Origin: Halodesulfurarchaeum sp. HSR-GB | GTDB taxonomy: Archaea; Halobacteriota; Halobacteria; Halobacteriales; Halobacteriaceae | Length of the DNA stretch: 64,000 nucleotides | Direction: 5' to 3' | Assembly: GCF_031432215.1 (NCBI RefSeq) | Contig: NZ_JAVKGN010000001.1 | Location: forward strand, 62,001-126,000 | Part shown: positions 53,561 through 62,483 of the stretch, one piece after another | Position numbering within the stretch: position 1 is the stretch's first letter | Layout of the letters: each line of letters starts with the position of its first letter | The notes under the pieces: generated by a model | What the model was told of the DNA's origin: nothing | Database searches by the model: none | What the model saw: only the letters and a program-made list of their open reading frames with translations | Program-made: the position numbers and the translations under genes

Positions 53561-56500
53561 CTAGCTGCACTCACTCCAGCCACACGCCTGGCAGGTCTTA
53601 CAGCCCTCGGAGTAGTACAGGTCCATCGAGCCACACTCGGGACATTCGGGGCTCTCCCCGGCGTCGATGAGCGACTGCGTGGATCCCTCCGGCTCGGTAT
53701 TTGTGGCGACCGCGCCGCCACCGTCAGTTTCGGTGCCGCTGTCTTCAATGCCGTCGAGGGTCTCCTGCTGGGGATAGGGTTTGTCGACCTCGTCCTCCAG
53801 ATATCGGTACATCGCCGTGCCGATGGCATCGGGGATCGAGTTGATCTGTTCGCCCTTGTCCCAGGCGACCTTGGGGCTGCGGGTTCCCTTGAGTTCGTCG
53901 ACGATCTCGTAGGGGTCCACGCCGGAGCGCAGCGCCGTCGAGATGACCTTCGCGAGGGCCTCGGTGAACGAGTTCGTGAAGCCGCCGGAGTGGCCGATGT
54001 TCGCGAACAGCTCGAAGGGGCGCCCGTCGCCGTCCTCGTTGATCGTCACGTAGAGCTTGCCGTAGCCCGTGTCGATCCGCTGGCTCACGCCCTGCAACGC
54101 GGCGGGCCGGGCCCGTTTCTCCGCGTAGTCCGGGCCCTCGATGGAGTCGAGTTCGCTTCCCAGGAGCTCGGCGACGTCCTCGCGGCCGAGGAAGGACTCG
54201 AACCCGCCGAAGACGTCCTCGATCTGCTCGATGATGGTCTCGGCGACCTCGGCCTCGTCCATGTCCGCGAACTCGGTGTTGTCCGCGCGGGTCGTGAGTA
54301 CCTGCTTCGAGCGAGTGCCGTCTCGATAGACGGTCACCCCCTTTCCACCGTGGTCGTAGATGTACCGGAGGACTTCGTCCATATCCTCGACGGTCGCCTC
54401 CCGCGGGAAGTTCACGGTCTTCGAGATCGAGGAGTCCACGCCCTCCTGAAGGGCGGTCTGGATCGAGGCGTGTTCCTTGCCGGTGAGATCACTGGAGGTG
54501 ACAAAGAGTTCCGCGATGGCATCAGGCACCGTCGAGAGTCCCTCGACGCCGTCGAACTCGTTTGCGGCCATCTGCTCGGTGGCCTCAGCTTTCACGTCCT
54601 CGACGTCGATGTCGTTTGCCTCCAGGGTCCGGAGGAAGTAGTCGTCGAACTCGACGAGCATCTCCTCGCCCTGCACGTCATCAGAGACGTTCTTGTAGTA
54701 GGCGACGTTGAAGATGGGCTCGCAGCCGCCGGTGGTGTTGCCCACCATCGAGGTCGTCCCGGTCGGCGCGATCGTCGTCGTGTTGTGGTTGCGGATCGGA
54801 TAGCCCTCGGCCCACTCCTCGGGATCCTCGCCGGTGTGGTGTTCGAACCACTCGGCATAGCGGGTCGGATCGGCGTATTTGGAGTTGTCCCACTCCGCGA
54901 AGCTGCCCCGTTCGAGGGCCAGCTCGTGGGAGACCTGCTTGGACTCGTGGTTGATGTGGGTCATGAGCTGGCGGGCGACCTCGTTTGCCGGTTCGGAGCC
55001 ATAGCGCATGCCGAGCTGGACGAACAGCTGGGCGATACCCATGATCCCCAGCCCGATCTTGCGCATCGCGCGCACCTTCTCGGTGATCTCCTCGACCGGG
55101 AAATCGGACATCGTGACCACGTCCTCGAGGAACCGGGTCCCGATTCGGATGCGGCGGTCGAACTCCGCCCAGTCGATGGCCCCCTCGAGGAAGGCTTCGA
55201 TGGCCGCCTCCCGGCTGTCGTAGGCGTCCTCGTTGGCGGCCGACCAGGCCCGCCAGTCAGAACTGTCAGTTGCAGCGATAGTCGAGAGGTTCACGTGACC
55301 GAGGTTACAGGCCTCGTACTCCTCCAACGGCTGCTCGCCACAGTTGTGGCAGACGAGGCCGTTCGCGACGAAGGAGTGGGTGTCCGGCTCGGTCAGGTCG
55401 TACACCGGTTCGTGGCCGTCCGCTTCGACCGCCGACACCGTCGCCTCGAAGGCGTCGCTGTACGGGCTGGTCGTGTATTCGGCCAACCGATCGTCGAGCG
55501 CGTCATTTTTGTCCTCCCGGAGGAAGCCGATTTCCTCACGGAAGGTGACCAGCGAATCTTTCGAGATGACGAGGTCGTGGTCCGCCTGGCGTTCGTAGGT
55601 CTTCGTACCACCCTTCCCGTCGGGCATCTCCTGCCTGCCTGCCTCGTGGCGGTCCTCGTATATCTTGCTGAAGATCCCGAAGTTCAACAGGAGTTGCTGG
55701 ACCTCCTGGAGAAGGTCAGTGTCGGTGCTGGTGAGACGGACCGAGACGCCTTTCTCCACGTTCCCCTGAACGCTCCCATCCGCGGTGAACAGGGCTCTGA
55801 GGAATCCCCGGGCCATCACTTCACTGCCTCGCATGACCGCCTCGGGAACCTGGAGCTTTTCGTCGGTGAGTCCAGCCTGTTCGGCGTACTCGTAGAGGCG
55901 TGCCGAACGGACCCGTTGTTCGATGGCCTGGGCGCCGCGATACCCGTCTCCCCGGGAAATCTCGCTGACGCCGATCTCGTAATCCGCGTTGCCGCGCGGA
56001 TCACGGACCACGTCGTTGACGTCTGCGGCGAACTGCTCGGAGATTTCGGCGTCCTCGTCGTAGAAGTTGAGAACGGCACGTTCCTCGCCGTTCTTGAGGT
56101 GCCCGTCTCCGACGAGCCAGCCCAGCACTCGGCCCTCCTCGGCGGAGCCGTGGTTCCCGAACTGGCCTTTTCGGTCCTGCACGTGGACCGTGTCGCCTGG
56201 CTCAAGGTTCTTTGCCTCTACCCACCCCTCGTCGGTCATCATCCGATGGTCAGCAGTGAGGCGGAGTTCGTACCCTTCCTCGGTGGAGAGTTCGTAGACG
56301 TCCTTTACGCCAGTCTTGAACACGCTGCTGGCTTCCTTGGTCGCATCGTCGTCGCTGAGCCGACTGTCGACGACGACGTCGCGTGCGACTCCCTGCTCGT
56401 AGAGTTCTTCGGCCGGGACGAGGCCGTCCTCGGTGCTGATCAGCGTCTCACCGGTCACACAAGGGTTGGTCGCGAGCATCCGGTGATCGGGATGCTCGTC

Positions 56501-57754
56501 GACGTCGAAGGAGTGCTCCTTGTTCGCTCGCTCAAGATAGATGACTCCCGGCTCGCCGTTTTCGTGAGCCCCCTCGACGATCCGCTCCCAGAGGACTGCT
56601 GCGGGCAGGGAAAGCTCCTCGCCGACCTCGACGTACTCCCCGAGATCGTAGCGGGAGTACATCTCCTTTGTCTCCGCCGTCGCGATGTGGGGTTCTTCCG
56701 TGCGTGGGTTCGTGAGCGTGTACTCCTCGTCGTTAGCCAGCGCCTCCATGAAGCCGTCCGTGACGCCCACGGAGATGTTGAAATTCGAGAGATGGCCCTC
56801 GACGGCGTTCCGGAGGTGCTCGGGGACCCGTCCCTCCTCGTCGATCAGGTCCCGGGCTTCCTCCAGGGCCTCGGAGAAGTCGGTGTAAGTCGGGTCGTCC
56901 GGATCGTTGAGCTTCAGCGTGTGGGCCAGCGAGACGTCCTTGTTCTTCGAGTGGATGAACTCGATGACGTCCGGGTGGGAGATGCGCATGACCGCCATCT
57001 GAGCCCCGCGACGGGTGCCCCCCTGGGCGATGGTCTCGGTCATCTGGTCGAAGGTCCGCATGAACGTGATCGGCCCGGAGGCGATGCCGCCGGTCGAGCC
57101 GACCGCGTCGCCATACGGCCGTAATTGCCAGAATGCATACCCCATGCCGCCCCCGCTCTGGAACGTTAAAGCGGCCTCTTTGGCCGTTTCGTGGATATCT
57201 GCGAGGTCGTCGTCTGGCGAGTTGACAAAACAAGCCGAGAGCTGCTGGAGTTCGTTGCCCGCGTTCATCAGCGTGGGCGAGTTGGGCATGAAGGAGAGTG
57301 TGCCCATCAGCTCCTCGTACTGGGCGGCCAAATCCTCGACGTGGGCCCGAATCTCGTCGGGGACCTCGGGCACGACGGTCTCGTAGGCGAACTTGTTGAC
57401 GTTCTCGGGAGTCAACTCGATCTCGACGTCGTCCTCGACGGTGGTCCCCTCGCCAAAGACCTCAGCGGCGAGTTCGTCCCGACGCGGGTGGTCCGGCTTG
57501 ACCTGGTCCGGCCGCACCGTTACCGTCAGGTCGCGGTTCGCTGCCTCGTAGGGTACCTCCGCGAGCGCGATGTTCCGCGCGACCCGAGTGAAGAGGTCCT
57601 CCTGGGTCTCGACGAGGTCCCCGTCGGCGTTCTTCTTCAGGTAGCGTGCCGGGAGGATGTTGTGATAGGCGTTGGCCGTGAGTCGTGTTTCGAGCGTGTC
57701 GCCGGTGACCCGTTTGACGGGGAGTTCGTACTCCCCTGTCCCCTCCGTACTCAT
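53561..57754 (-). CDS. nrdJ: Adenosylcobalamin-dependent ribonucleotide reductase (class II) with intein
   Basis: 1397 aa precursor from the ATG at 57754 (MSTEGTGEYELPVKRVTGD). Removing the 373-aa intein (residues 432-804) leaves a 1024-aa enzyme. It makes deoxyribonucleotides using B12 as radical source, so it works without oxygen. LSACFVNSPDD has the first redox Cys, GGTRRGAQM the conserved loop, CGEQPLEEYEACNLGHVNLS the radical-cysteine region, and SMVGNTTGGCEPIF a nucleotide-site block. The C-terminus CPECGSMDLYYSEGCKTC and later cysteines form a zinc site. Cofactor supply probably comes from the adenosyltransferase at 30.0 kb. Confidence 0.95.
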   Translation of the reverse strand: MSTEGTGEYELPVKRVTGDTLETRLTANAYHNILPARYLKKNADGDLVETQEDLFTRVARNIALAEVPYEAANRDLTVTVRPDQVKPDHPRRDELAAEVFGEGTTVEDDVEIELTPENVNKFAYETVVPEVPDEIRAHVEDLAAQYEELMGTLSFMPNSPTLMNAGNELQQLSACFVNSPDDDLADIHETAKEAALTFQSGGGMGYAFWQLRPYGDAVGSTGGIASGPITFMRTFDQMTETIAQGGTRRGAQMAVMRISHPDVIEFIHSKNKDVSLAHTLKLNDPDDPTYTDFSEALEEARDLIDEEGRVPEHLRNAVEGHLSNFNISVGVTDGFMEALANDEEYTLTNPRTEEPHIATAETKEMYSRYDLGEYVEVGEELSLPAAVLWERIVEGAHENGEPGVIYLERANKEHSFDVDEHPDHRMLATNPCVTGETLISTEDGLVPAEELYEQGVARDVVVDSRLSDDDATKEASSVFKTGVKDVYELSTEEGYELRLTADHRMMTDEGWVEAKNLEPGDTVHVQDRKGQFGNHGSAEEGRVLGWLVGDGHLKNGEERAVLNFYDEDAEISEQFAADVNDVVRDPRGNADYEIGVSEISRGDGYRGAQAIEQRVRSARLYEYAEQAGLTDEKLQVPEAVMRGSEVMARGFLRALFTADGSVQGNVEKGVSVRLTSTDTDLLQEVQQLLLNFGIFSKIYEDRHEAGRQEMPDGKGGTKTYERQADHDLVISKDSLVTFREEIGFLREDKNDALDDRLAEYTTSPYSDAFEATVSAVEADGHEPVYDLTEPDTHSFVANGLVCHNCGEQPLEEYEACNLGHVNLSTIAATDSSDWRAWSAANEDAYDSREAAIEAFLEGAIDWAEFDRRIRIGTRFLEDVVTMSDFPVEEITEKVRAMRKIGLGIMGIAQLFVQLGMRYGSEPANEVARQLMTHINHESKQVSHELALERGSFAEWDNSKYADPTRYAEWFEHHTGEDPEEWAEGYPIRNHNTTTIAPTGTTSMVGNTTGGCEPIFNVAYYKNVSDDVQGEEMLVEFDDYFLRTLEANDIDVEDVKAEATEQMAANEFDGVEGLSTVPDAIAELFVTSSDLTGKEHASIQTALQEGVDSSISKTVNFPREATVEDMDEVLRYIYDHGGKGVTVYRDGTRSKQVLTTRADNTEFADMDEAEVAETIIEQIEDVFGGFESFLGREDVAELLGSELDSIEGPDYAEKRARPAALQGVSQRIDTGYGKLYVTINEDGDGRPFELFANIGHSGGFTNSFTEALAKVISTALRSGVDPYEIVDELKGTRSPKVAWDKGEQINSIPDAIGTAMYRYLEDEVDKPYPQQETLDGIEDSGTETDGGGAVATNTEPEGSTQSLIDAGESPECPECGSMDLYYSEGCKTCQACGWSECS
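55343..56461 (-). other. Intein inside nrdJ with LAGLIDADG-type homing endonuclease
   Basis: 373 aa, nrdJ residues 432-804. It starts with Cys in CVTGETLISTEDG (block A). ELRLTADHRMM is block B with the conserved TxxH. It ends LVCHN, followed by the extein Cys. The central part has two DOD motifs: VLGWLVGDGHLK and FLRALFTADGSVQ. All splicing residues (C1, block-B His, penultimate His, terminal Asn, +1 Cys) are present, so it should splice. The +1 Cys is the catalytic radical cysteine of the reductase. Confidence 0.93.
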
Positions 57755-57863
57755 CTCGATACCTCCACAGTCAGTCGTGTGCGTGAATGTCCAATGTACA
57801 TGTGTGCCGGGAGATGCGGGTAGCGAACGAAGCCGCTCGTCCGGTAAACCCGCGTCGGTTCGA

Positions 57864-57903
57864 CCCGCCAGCGGGTGTGTCTTCCCATGCCACACCTGGC
57901 GGG
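57864..57903 (-). promoter_or_regulatory. Strong hairpin in the nrdJ leader
   Basis: CCCGCCAG pairs with CTGGCGGG, with an inner GTGTG/CACAC, in a 40-nt element. It lies just downstream of the likely nrdJ transcription start, within a leader of about 160 bases. That is long for a haloarchaeal gene. It could be a regulatory RNA element or an operator for a dimeric protein. Confidence 0.5.
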
Positions 57904-57935
57904 TACGGAGCCACTACTTCGGTAACGGGGGCACC

Positions 57936-57943
57936 AGTATAAG
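57936..57943 (-). promoter_or_regulatory. TATA-like promoter element of nrdJ
   Basis: Minus-strand CTTATACT within GC-rich DNA, about 195 bases before the nrdJ ATG. Transcription from it would begin near 57913. The gap 57755-58047 contains no gene. Confidence 0.5.
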
Positions 57944-58047
57944 CCTACTCCCGCCGGACCGAAAGTGAAACCAGCGGCGAAATCGACCGAGATCGAAACG
58001 GCCCCACACTCCCGATTTCTGGGGCGTGAGCGAAAATTCGTGGGTTT

Positions 58048-58644
58048 CTATGCGGCAAGCAGGAAGTGCTCGATCAGGTCGTGACCGACCGGCGTCAGCA
58101 CGCTCTCGGGGTGAAATTGCACGGCGACGATGGGATGTTCCCGGTGTCGAATCGCCATCGGAATCGACTCGCCGTCCTGTTCGGTCCGGGCCGAAACCTC
58201 GAAGACCGCAGGCACGTCCAGTGCGATCAGCGAGTGGTAGCGACCGCCCTGGAACTCGGGTTCGATTCCCTCGAAGATGCCCCGACCGTCGTGGGCGACC
58301 GGATCTGCCTTGCCGTGGACCGGTTCGGGGGCAGTGCCGACCTCGCCCCCGTACACCGAGACCGCCGCCTCCATCCCGAGACAGACACCGAGTGTGGGCA
58401 CCTGCGGAGCGACCTCGCGGAGGACCGGGGCCGAGACACCCACGTCGCGGTCGTTTGCCGGGTGACCAGGCCCGGGACTGATCAGGATCGCGTCCGGATC
58501 GACCGCCCGCACGGCCGCGAGATCGACGGTGTTTTTCAGGACCGTGATCTCGGGGGTTGTTCCGTCCGGCAGCGTGACCTTCGAGACGTACTCCACCAGG
58601 TTGTAGGTAAACGAATCGTAGTTGTCGATCACGAGCACCTTCAT
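58048..58644 (-). CDS. trpG: Anthranilate synthase component II (glutamine amidotransferase)
   Basis: 198 aa class I glutaminase. Catalytic C88 in LGVCLGMEA, His and Glu in VQFHPESV. N-terminal LVIDNYDSFTYNLVEYV is typical of TrpG/PabA. It supplies ammonia to TrpE. Four-base overlap with trpE. Last gene of trpDFEG. Confidence 0.95.
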   Translation of the reverse strand: MKVLVIDNYDSFTYNLVEYVSKVTLPDGTTPEITVLKNTVDLAAVRAVDPDAILISPGPGHPANDRDVGVSAPVLREVAPQVPTLGVCLGMEAAVSVYGGEVGTAPEPVHGKADPVAHDGRGIFEGIEPEFQGGRYHSLIALDVPAVFEVSARTEQDGESIPMAIRHREHPIVAVQFHPESVLTPVGHDLIEHFLLAA

Positions 58645-60206
58645 CGGGGCACCTCCAGCCCGTTCTCGATGTCCCGGACCGCCGTCAGCGCCCCGTCCAT
58701 CTTCGCCTCGGTCTCTTCGTACTCGCTCGTGGGATCCGAATCGGCCACGACGCCCGCACCGGCCCGAACCCGGAGGCGGTCAGGATCCCCCGACTCGATG
58801 GTCGCCGTCCTGATCACGATCGCCATGTCCATGTCCCCCTGCCAGGAGACATAGCCCACGCCGCCACCGTACACCCCCCGTGGCGAGGCTTCGAGGTCGT
58901 GGATGAGCTCCATCGCCCGGCTCTTGGGGGCCCCCGAGAGCGTGCCGGCTGGAAAGCAGGCCCGAATCGCGTCGAAAGCGTCCTGGTCCTCCCGGAGACG
59001 GCCGGTTACCGTCGATTCGATGTGCTGGACGTGGCTGTACTTCAGCACGCGCATGAACTCCGTCACGTCCACGCTCCCGGGTCGGGAGACTCGTCTGACG
59101 TCGTTTCTGGCCAGGTCGACGAGCATCGTGTGTTCGGCCCGCTCCTTGTCGTCGGCCAGCATCTCGCCGGCGAGTCGACGATCCTCCGCGGGACTGGACC
59201 CCCGGGGACAGGTCCCGGCGATCGGGTTGTTCCGGACCGTCTCGCCGTCGACAGCAACGAGCGTCTCGGGACTCGCACCCACGATCGAGCGGTCCCCGTA
59301 TGACAGCAGGTACATGTACGGCGAGGGGTTGACCGCCCGCATCGAGTCGTACAGGGCCACCGGATCGATGTCACCTTCGAGTTCACGCGTGCGCGAGACG
59401 ACTGCCTGATACACCTCTCCCTCGGTGACCGCCTGCTTCGCAGTTGCCACCGCGTCCTCGTAGGCGGACTGTGAGCCCGCCCGTTCGGCTGTCCGACGGA
59501 AGTCCCCACCGGCGGGCGATTCGGCCTGTTCTAGCCGTTCTTTGACCGAGCGTGCTTCTGCGAGCAACTGGTCGTAGAGCTGGTCCGGATCCGTCTCCGG
59601 GGCCACCACCGGCGTGAACAGGATCGAGACGGTGTCTGCCACGTGATCGAAGACGAGTGTCCGTGTCGTCAGCGCGAACTGGGCGTCGGGTACCGGGCTC
59701 TCCGGACGCTCGACCCCGAGCTCCGAGAGCCAGAGATCGTACACGGCGTCGTAAGCCAAAAAGCCGACCAGCCCCCCGGAGAGGTGTTGGCGAGCGGCGT
59801 CAGGGAATCCACGTCGCTCGATGTCGGGCAGCCCCCGCCGCAAGCGGTCGAGCACGTCACCCGTCCCAGTAGCCACGAGGTCTGCCGCCGGCGAATCCCG
59901 CAGTCGCGTGATGCTGTCGCCGGCCGCATCCAGCGTGAGTACCGCGTCGGGGTCATAGCCGACGAAGGAGAACCGGGCGTGACGCTCCGTCGAGTCGCTG
60001 GCGGAAAAGGCATCGGCCGGGTCGCTCGCGGCCGTTTTCTCTCCGCTCTCCAGGAGGAAGCTGTACTCGCTTTCGCCGTCCAGGGCCGTCGCCGCCGAGA
60101 GCGGCGAGACGGAGACCGGGAGTTCGGCGGCGACCCGGACGACCACCGGTTCCGCGGCGTCCAGGAGGGCGGCGAATTCCCCTCGCGAGCGGTCGAGCAG
60201 ACTCAT
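58641..60206 (-). CDS. trpE: Anthranilate synthase component I
   Basis: 521 aa. It converts chorismate to anthranilate. PSPYMYLLSYGDRSIVGASPE (about 308-328) and the C-terminal block with FPAGTLSGAPKSRAMELI and GVYGGGVGYVSW are the chorismate-binding motifs. An LLESGE-type N-terminal element for tryptophan feedback is visible (FLLESGEK, about 50-57), so the enzyme is probably inhibited by tryptophan. Overlaps trpF by one base and trpG by four. Confidence 0.95.
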   Translation of the reverse strand: MSLLDRSRGEFAALLDAAEPVVVRVAAELPVSVSPLSAATALDGESEYSFLLESGEKTAASDPADAFSASDSTERHARFSFVGYDPDAVLTLDAAGDSITRLRDSPAADLVATGTGDVLDRLRRGLPDIERRGFPDAARQHLSGGLVGFLAYDAVYDLWLSELGVERPESPVPDAQFALTTRTLVFDHVADTVSILFTPVVAPETDPDQLYDQLLAEARSVKERLEQAESPAGGDFRRTAERAGSQSAYEDAVATAKQAVTEGEVYQAVVSRTRELEGDIDPVALYDSMRAVNPSPYMYLLSYGDRSIVGASPETLVAVDGETVRNNPIAGTCPRGSSPAEDRRLAGEMLADDKERAEHTMLVDLARNDVRRVSRPGSVDVTEFMRVLKYSHVQHIESTVTGRLREDQDAFDAIRACFPAGTLSGAPKSRAMELIHDLEASPRGVYGGGVGYVSWQGDMDMAIVIRTATIESGDPDRLRVRAGAGVVADSDPTSEYEETEAKMDGALTAVRDIENGLEVPR

Positions 60207-60829
60207 CAGTCTCGCCCCCTCGCTGCAGCCACGAACTGGTCCATCGCCGCCCCGTCTTTCTGCCCGGGTTCCGCCTCGACCCCGGAAGCCGCGTCGACGG
60301 CGTACGGGTCGACAGTCGAGACCGCCGAGCGGACGTTCTCGGGCGTGAGTCCGCCGGCGAGCACGACCGGTGTGTCGAGCTGGGTGAGCTCCCGGGTCGC
60401 CGTCCAGTCGTGTGTCTGGCCCGTCCCGCCGGCCCCGGACTCGTCCGTCGAGTCGATCAGGAGGGCATCAGCGGCGTCGGCATACGCCGCCACCGCCGGT
60501 TCGTCGTGGCCAACGGCTGCAATGACTGGCGTTTCGTCGGCGAGGGCCTCGACCTCCGCCGGAGCGAGACCGGCATGGACCTGGATCGCGTCGGGATCGA
60601 CCCGGTCGATCAGTTCACGCGCTCGATCGACCGATTCGGGCATCGTCACGAGGACGGTGCTGACGAAAGGCGGAACGGCCGCAAAGAGCCGTGCAGCATG
60701 CTCGCCGTCGACAGCTCGTGGTGTCTCGACTGGAACGTCAACGATCGCGCCGACGGCGTCCACCCCAGCCTCGACTGCTCGGGTTACGTCCACCTGCCGG
60801 GTGAACCCACAGAGCTTCACGCGGACCAT
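60206..60829 (-). CDS. trpF: Phosphoribosylanthranilate isomerase
   Basis: 207 aa beta-alpha barrel. VKLCGFTRQVDVTRAVEAGVDA (about 4-25) contains the catalytic Cys and the family KxCG motif. IQVHAG, LLIDSTDES and LAGGLTPENV follow in barrel order; the catalytic Asp is in the LLIDS strand. One-base overlaps on both sides fix it in the operon. Confidence 0.94.
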   Translation of the reverse strand: MVRVKLCGFTRQVDVTRAVEAGVDAVGAIVDVPVETPRAVDGEHAARLFAAVPPFVSTVLVTMPESVDRARELIDRVDPDAIQVHAGLAPAEVEALADETPVIAAVGHDEPAVAAYADAADALLIDSTDESGAGGTGQTHDWTATRELTQLDTPVVLAGGLTPENVRSAVSTVDPYAVDAASGVEAEPGQKDGAAMDQFVAAARGRD

Positions 60830-61833
60830 CAGACCGCCGGGACGGCTTTCAGGGCCGTGAGTTTCTCCATTGCAGCGCCGGAGTCGATGGCCTGTGCAGC
60901 GACCTCGGCACCCTCCTGGATCGAGTCTGCTTCCCCGGCCACGTAGATCGCTGCCCCGGCGTTTGCGAGGATAATGTCACGCATCGGGCCCTGAACAGTC
61001 CCGTTGAGGATCCCCGTCAGGTGGTCGGCGTTCTCCTCGGGGCTCCCACCAGCCACGGCCTCGATTCGTGCCCGTTCCAGCCCCATGTCGGCGGGCTGGA
61101 GGGTGTACTCCTCGATCGAGTCACCGGTCACCTCGGCGACGACCGTCTCGTCGTGGATCGCGATCTCGTCGAGGCCCGAACCGTGAACGACGAGGGCGTG
61201 CTCGACGGGCATGTGTGCGAGCGCGCGGGCGACCAGCGGCACGAGTTCGGGATCGTACACGCCCAGGACCTGTGCATCCGCCCCGGCCGGGTTCGTCAGC
61301 GGGCCGAGAACGTTGAACACGGTCCGAATGCCCAGTTCCTGGCGGGGACCGATGACGGCCTTCATCGCGGGGTGGAACACCGGGGCGAGCATGAACCCGA
61401 TCCCGGACTCCTCGATGGCCCGTTCGACGGCCGGGGGTTCGGCCCCGACCGGAACACCGACCGTCTCGAGGACGTCGGCGCTCCCGGACGAGGAGGAGAC
61501 CGAGTAGTTACCGTGTTTCGCGATCGGGACGCCGGCCCCGCTGGCCACGACCGCACTGGTCGTCGAGACGTTGATGGTGTCGTAGTCGTCCCCGCCGGTC
61601 CCACAGGTGTCGACCAACCGGTCCCGTTCGGGCTCGATGGTCCTCGCAGCCGCTCGCATCCCCTGTGCAAACCCGGCGATTTCGGCTTCTGTCTCGCCCT
61701 TCGAGCGCATGGCCGTCAGCAGGGCCCCGATCTGGGCGTCCGTCGCATCCTCGAAGACGGCTGTCGCCGCGGCTCTGGCCTCCGAAACGGAGAGGTCTTC
61801 GCCGTCAGCGACGCGTTCGATGTACCCTTGCAT
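60829..61833 (-). CDS. trpD: Anthranilate phosphoribosyltransferase
   Basis: 334 aa from the ATG at 61833 (MQGYIERVADGEDLS); a GTG three codons upstream is in frame. DTCGTGGDDYDTINVSTTSA (about 80-99) is the PRPP loop, KHGNYSVSSSSGSADVLE the anthranilate block, and GPLTNPAGAD is conserved. First gene of trpDFEG, with an inverted repeat just upstream. Confidence 0.95.
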   Translation of the reverse strand: MQGYIERVADGEDLSVSEARAAATAVFEDATDAQIGALLTAMRSKGETEAEIAGFAQGMRAAARTIEPERDRLVDTCGTGGDDYDTINVSTTSAVVASGAGVPIAKHGNYSVSSSSGSADVLETVGVPVGAEPPAVERAIEESGIGFMLAPVFHPAMKAVIGPRQELGIRTVFNVLGPLTNPAGADAQVLGVYDPELVPLVARALAHMPVEHALVVHGSGLDEIAIHDETVVAEVTGDSIEEYTLQPADMGLERARIEAVAGGSPEENADHLTGILNGTVQGPMRDIILANAGAAIYVAGEADSIQEGAEVAAQAIDSGAAMEKLTALKAVPAV

Positions 61834-61843
61834 TGGAATCACC

Positions 61844-61883
61844 GATGTACTGTTTCGGTATCTAATGGACAGGTTTGTACATC
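61844..61883. promoter_or_regulatory. Inverted repeat upstream of the trp operon
   Basis: GATGTAC at 61844-61850 and its exact complement GTACATC at 61877-61883, centres 33 bases apart (about three helical turns). The distal copy contains TGTACA, the core of the TrpY-bound TRP box known from Methanothermobacter. A repressor bridging both sites would sit over the trpD promoter. Confidence 0.45.
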
Positions 61884-61970
61884 ACTTAACGTTTTCGTAA
61901 TTCCCATTCGTCGTCGACCGTTTCGAAACCTTCAACTGTTCCGACCGGATACGATTGGATGGAAGCACGA

Positions 61971-62045
61971 GGGTCGGTGGTCTAGTCTGGCTATGACACC
62001 TCCTTGACATGGAGGAGACCGGCGGTTCGAATCCGCCCCGACCCA
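61971..62045 (+). tRNA. tRNA-Val (anticodon GAC)
   Basis: 75 nt with discriminator A. Acceptor GGGTCGG/CCGACCC. Anticodon stem CCTCC/GGAGG with loop TTGACAT, anticodon GAC (reads GUC/GUU). T-arm GGCGGTTCGAATCCGCC. No intron. It is followed at once by copies of hairpin H2 and part of palindrome P2 of the tRNA-Val(CAC) locus. Confidence 0.95.
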
Positions 62046-62165
62046 TTTTCAGCGACTCTCACTTCGCAGCGACCAGCGTGCAGTGTCGCTGCGATGAGAT
62101 CGCGGTCGTAAACGGGTCAGCGGATTCGAGCCCTATCACGAGCGAGGAACGAGTGAGTCTTCCTC
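62046..62165 (+). repeat. Second copy of hairpin H2 and a truncated palindrome P2
   Basis: 62046-62113 matches H2 (29693-29760, other strand) with one substitution. 62114-62165 matches the first part of P2, but a small replacement (ATCAC for GGAAGAC) breaks the inner stem. The copy of the tRNA 3' end that should close the palindrome is missing. With the tRNA end included, the shared block is 62024-62165. Confidence 0.75.
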
Positions 62166-62483
62166 GCCGGGATTTCCAATACTACCCGAGTTTCGATACG
62201 ACCGCTCGAACCGGCACAGCGGCGGCAAAGATGGTTCGAGAGCATATACGGGGCGGGTGACCGATTCGGGGCCTGTCACCGGTGGAGTCACGCCGTATTT
62301 CCCCGTGACGGTGGGTCCTGGCACTCGACATTGCGCTCCCGCGCTGCCTTCGAAGGATATCGCAGTCATCGACCCACCGAACGGGCTTCGAAAGCGATGG
62401 GCCGGTCTCCGCTTTGTCTCGTACAAACACGTATCGATCACTCCGAGGGGAGTCTGGATCGACTCGAACGAGTCGCCAGCTGA
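62166..62483. other. Intergenic region between the tRNA-Val repeat block and cheW
   Basis: No supported gene. Short open frames on both strands have no start context. A weak stem GGCCTGTCACCGG-type stretch is not convincing. I see nothing further in it. It lies at the 3' end of cheW (convergent side). Confidence 0.5.

Noticed and set aside
53555-57124. 1189-codon open frame on the plus strand
   Set aside because: It lies antisense to nrdJ, whose protein is fully recognisable. It is a GC-rich shadow frame rich in Arg, Gly and Val with no domain signal.
57755-57943. Canonical cobalamin riboswitch upstream of nrdJ
   Set aside because: The conserved core and B12-box sequences were not found by eye. 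Only a strong hairpin and a long leader are supported.
61971-62045. tRNA other than valine
   Set aside because: The loop TTGACAT gives anticodon GAC, and the body is nearly identical to tRNA-Val(CAC). Both are valine.
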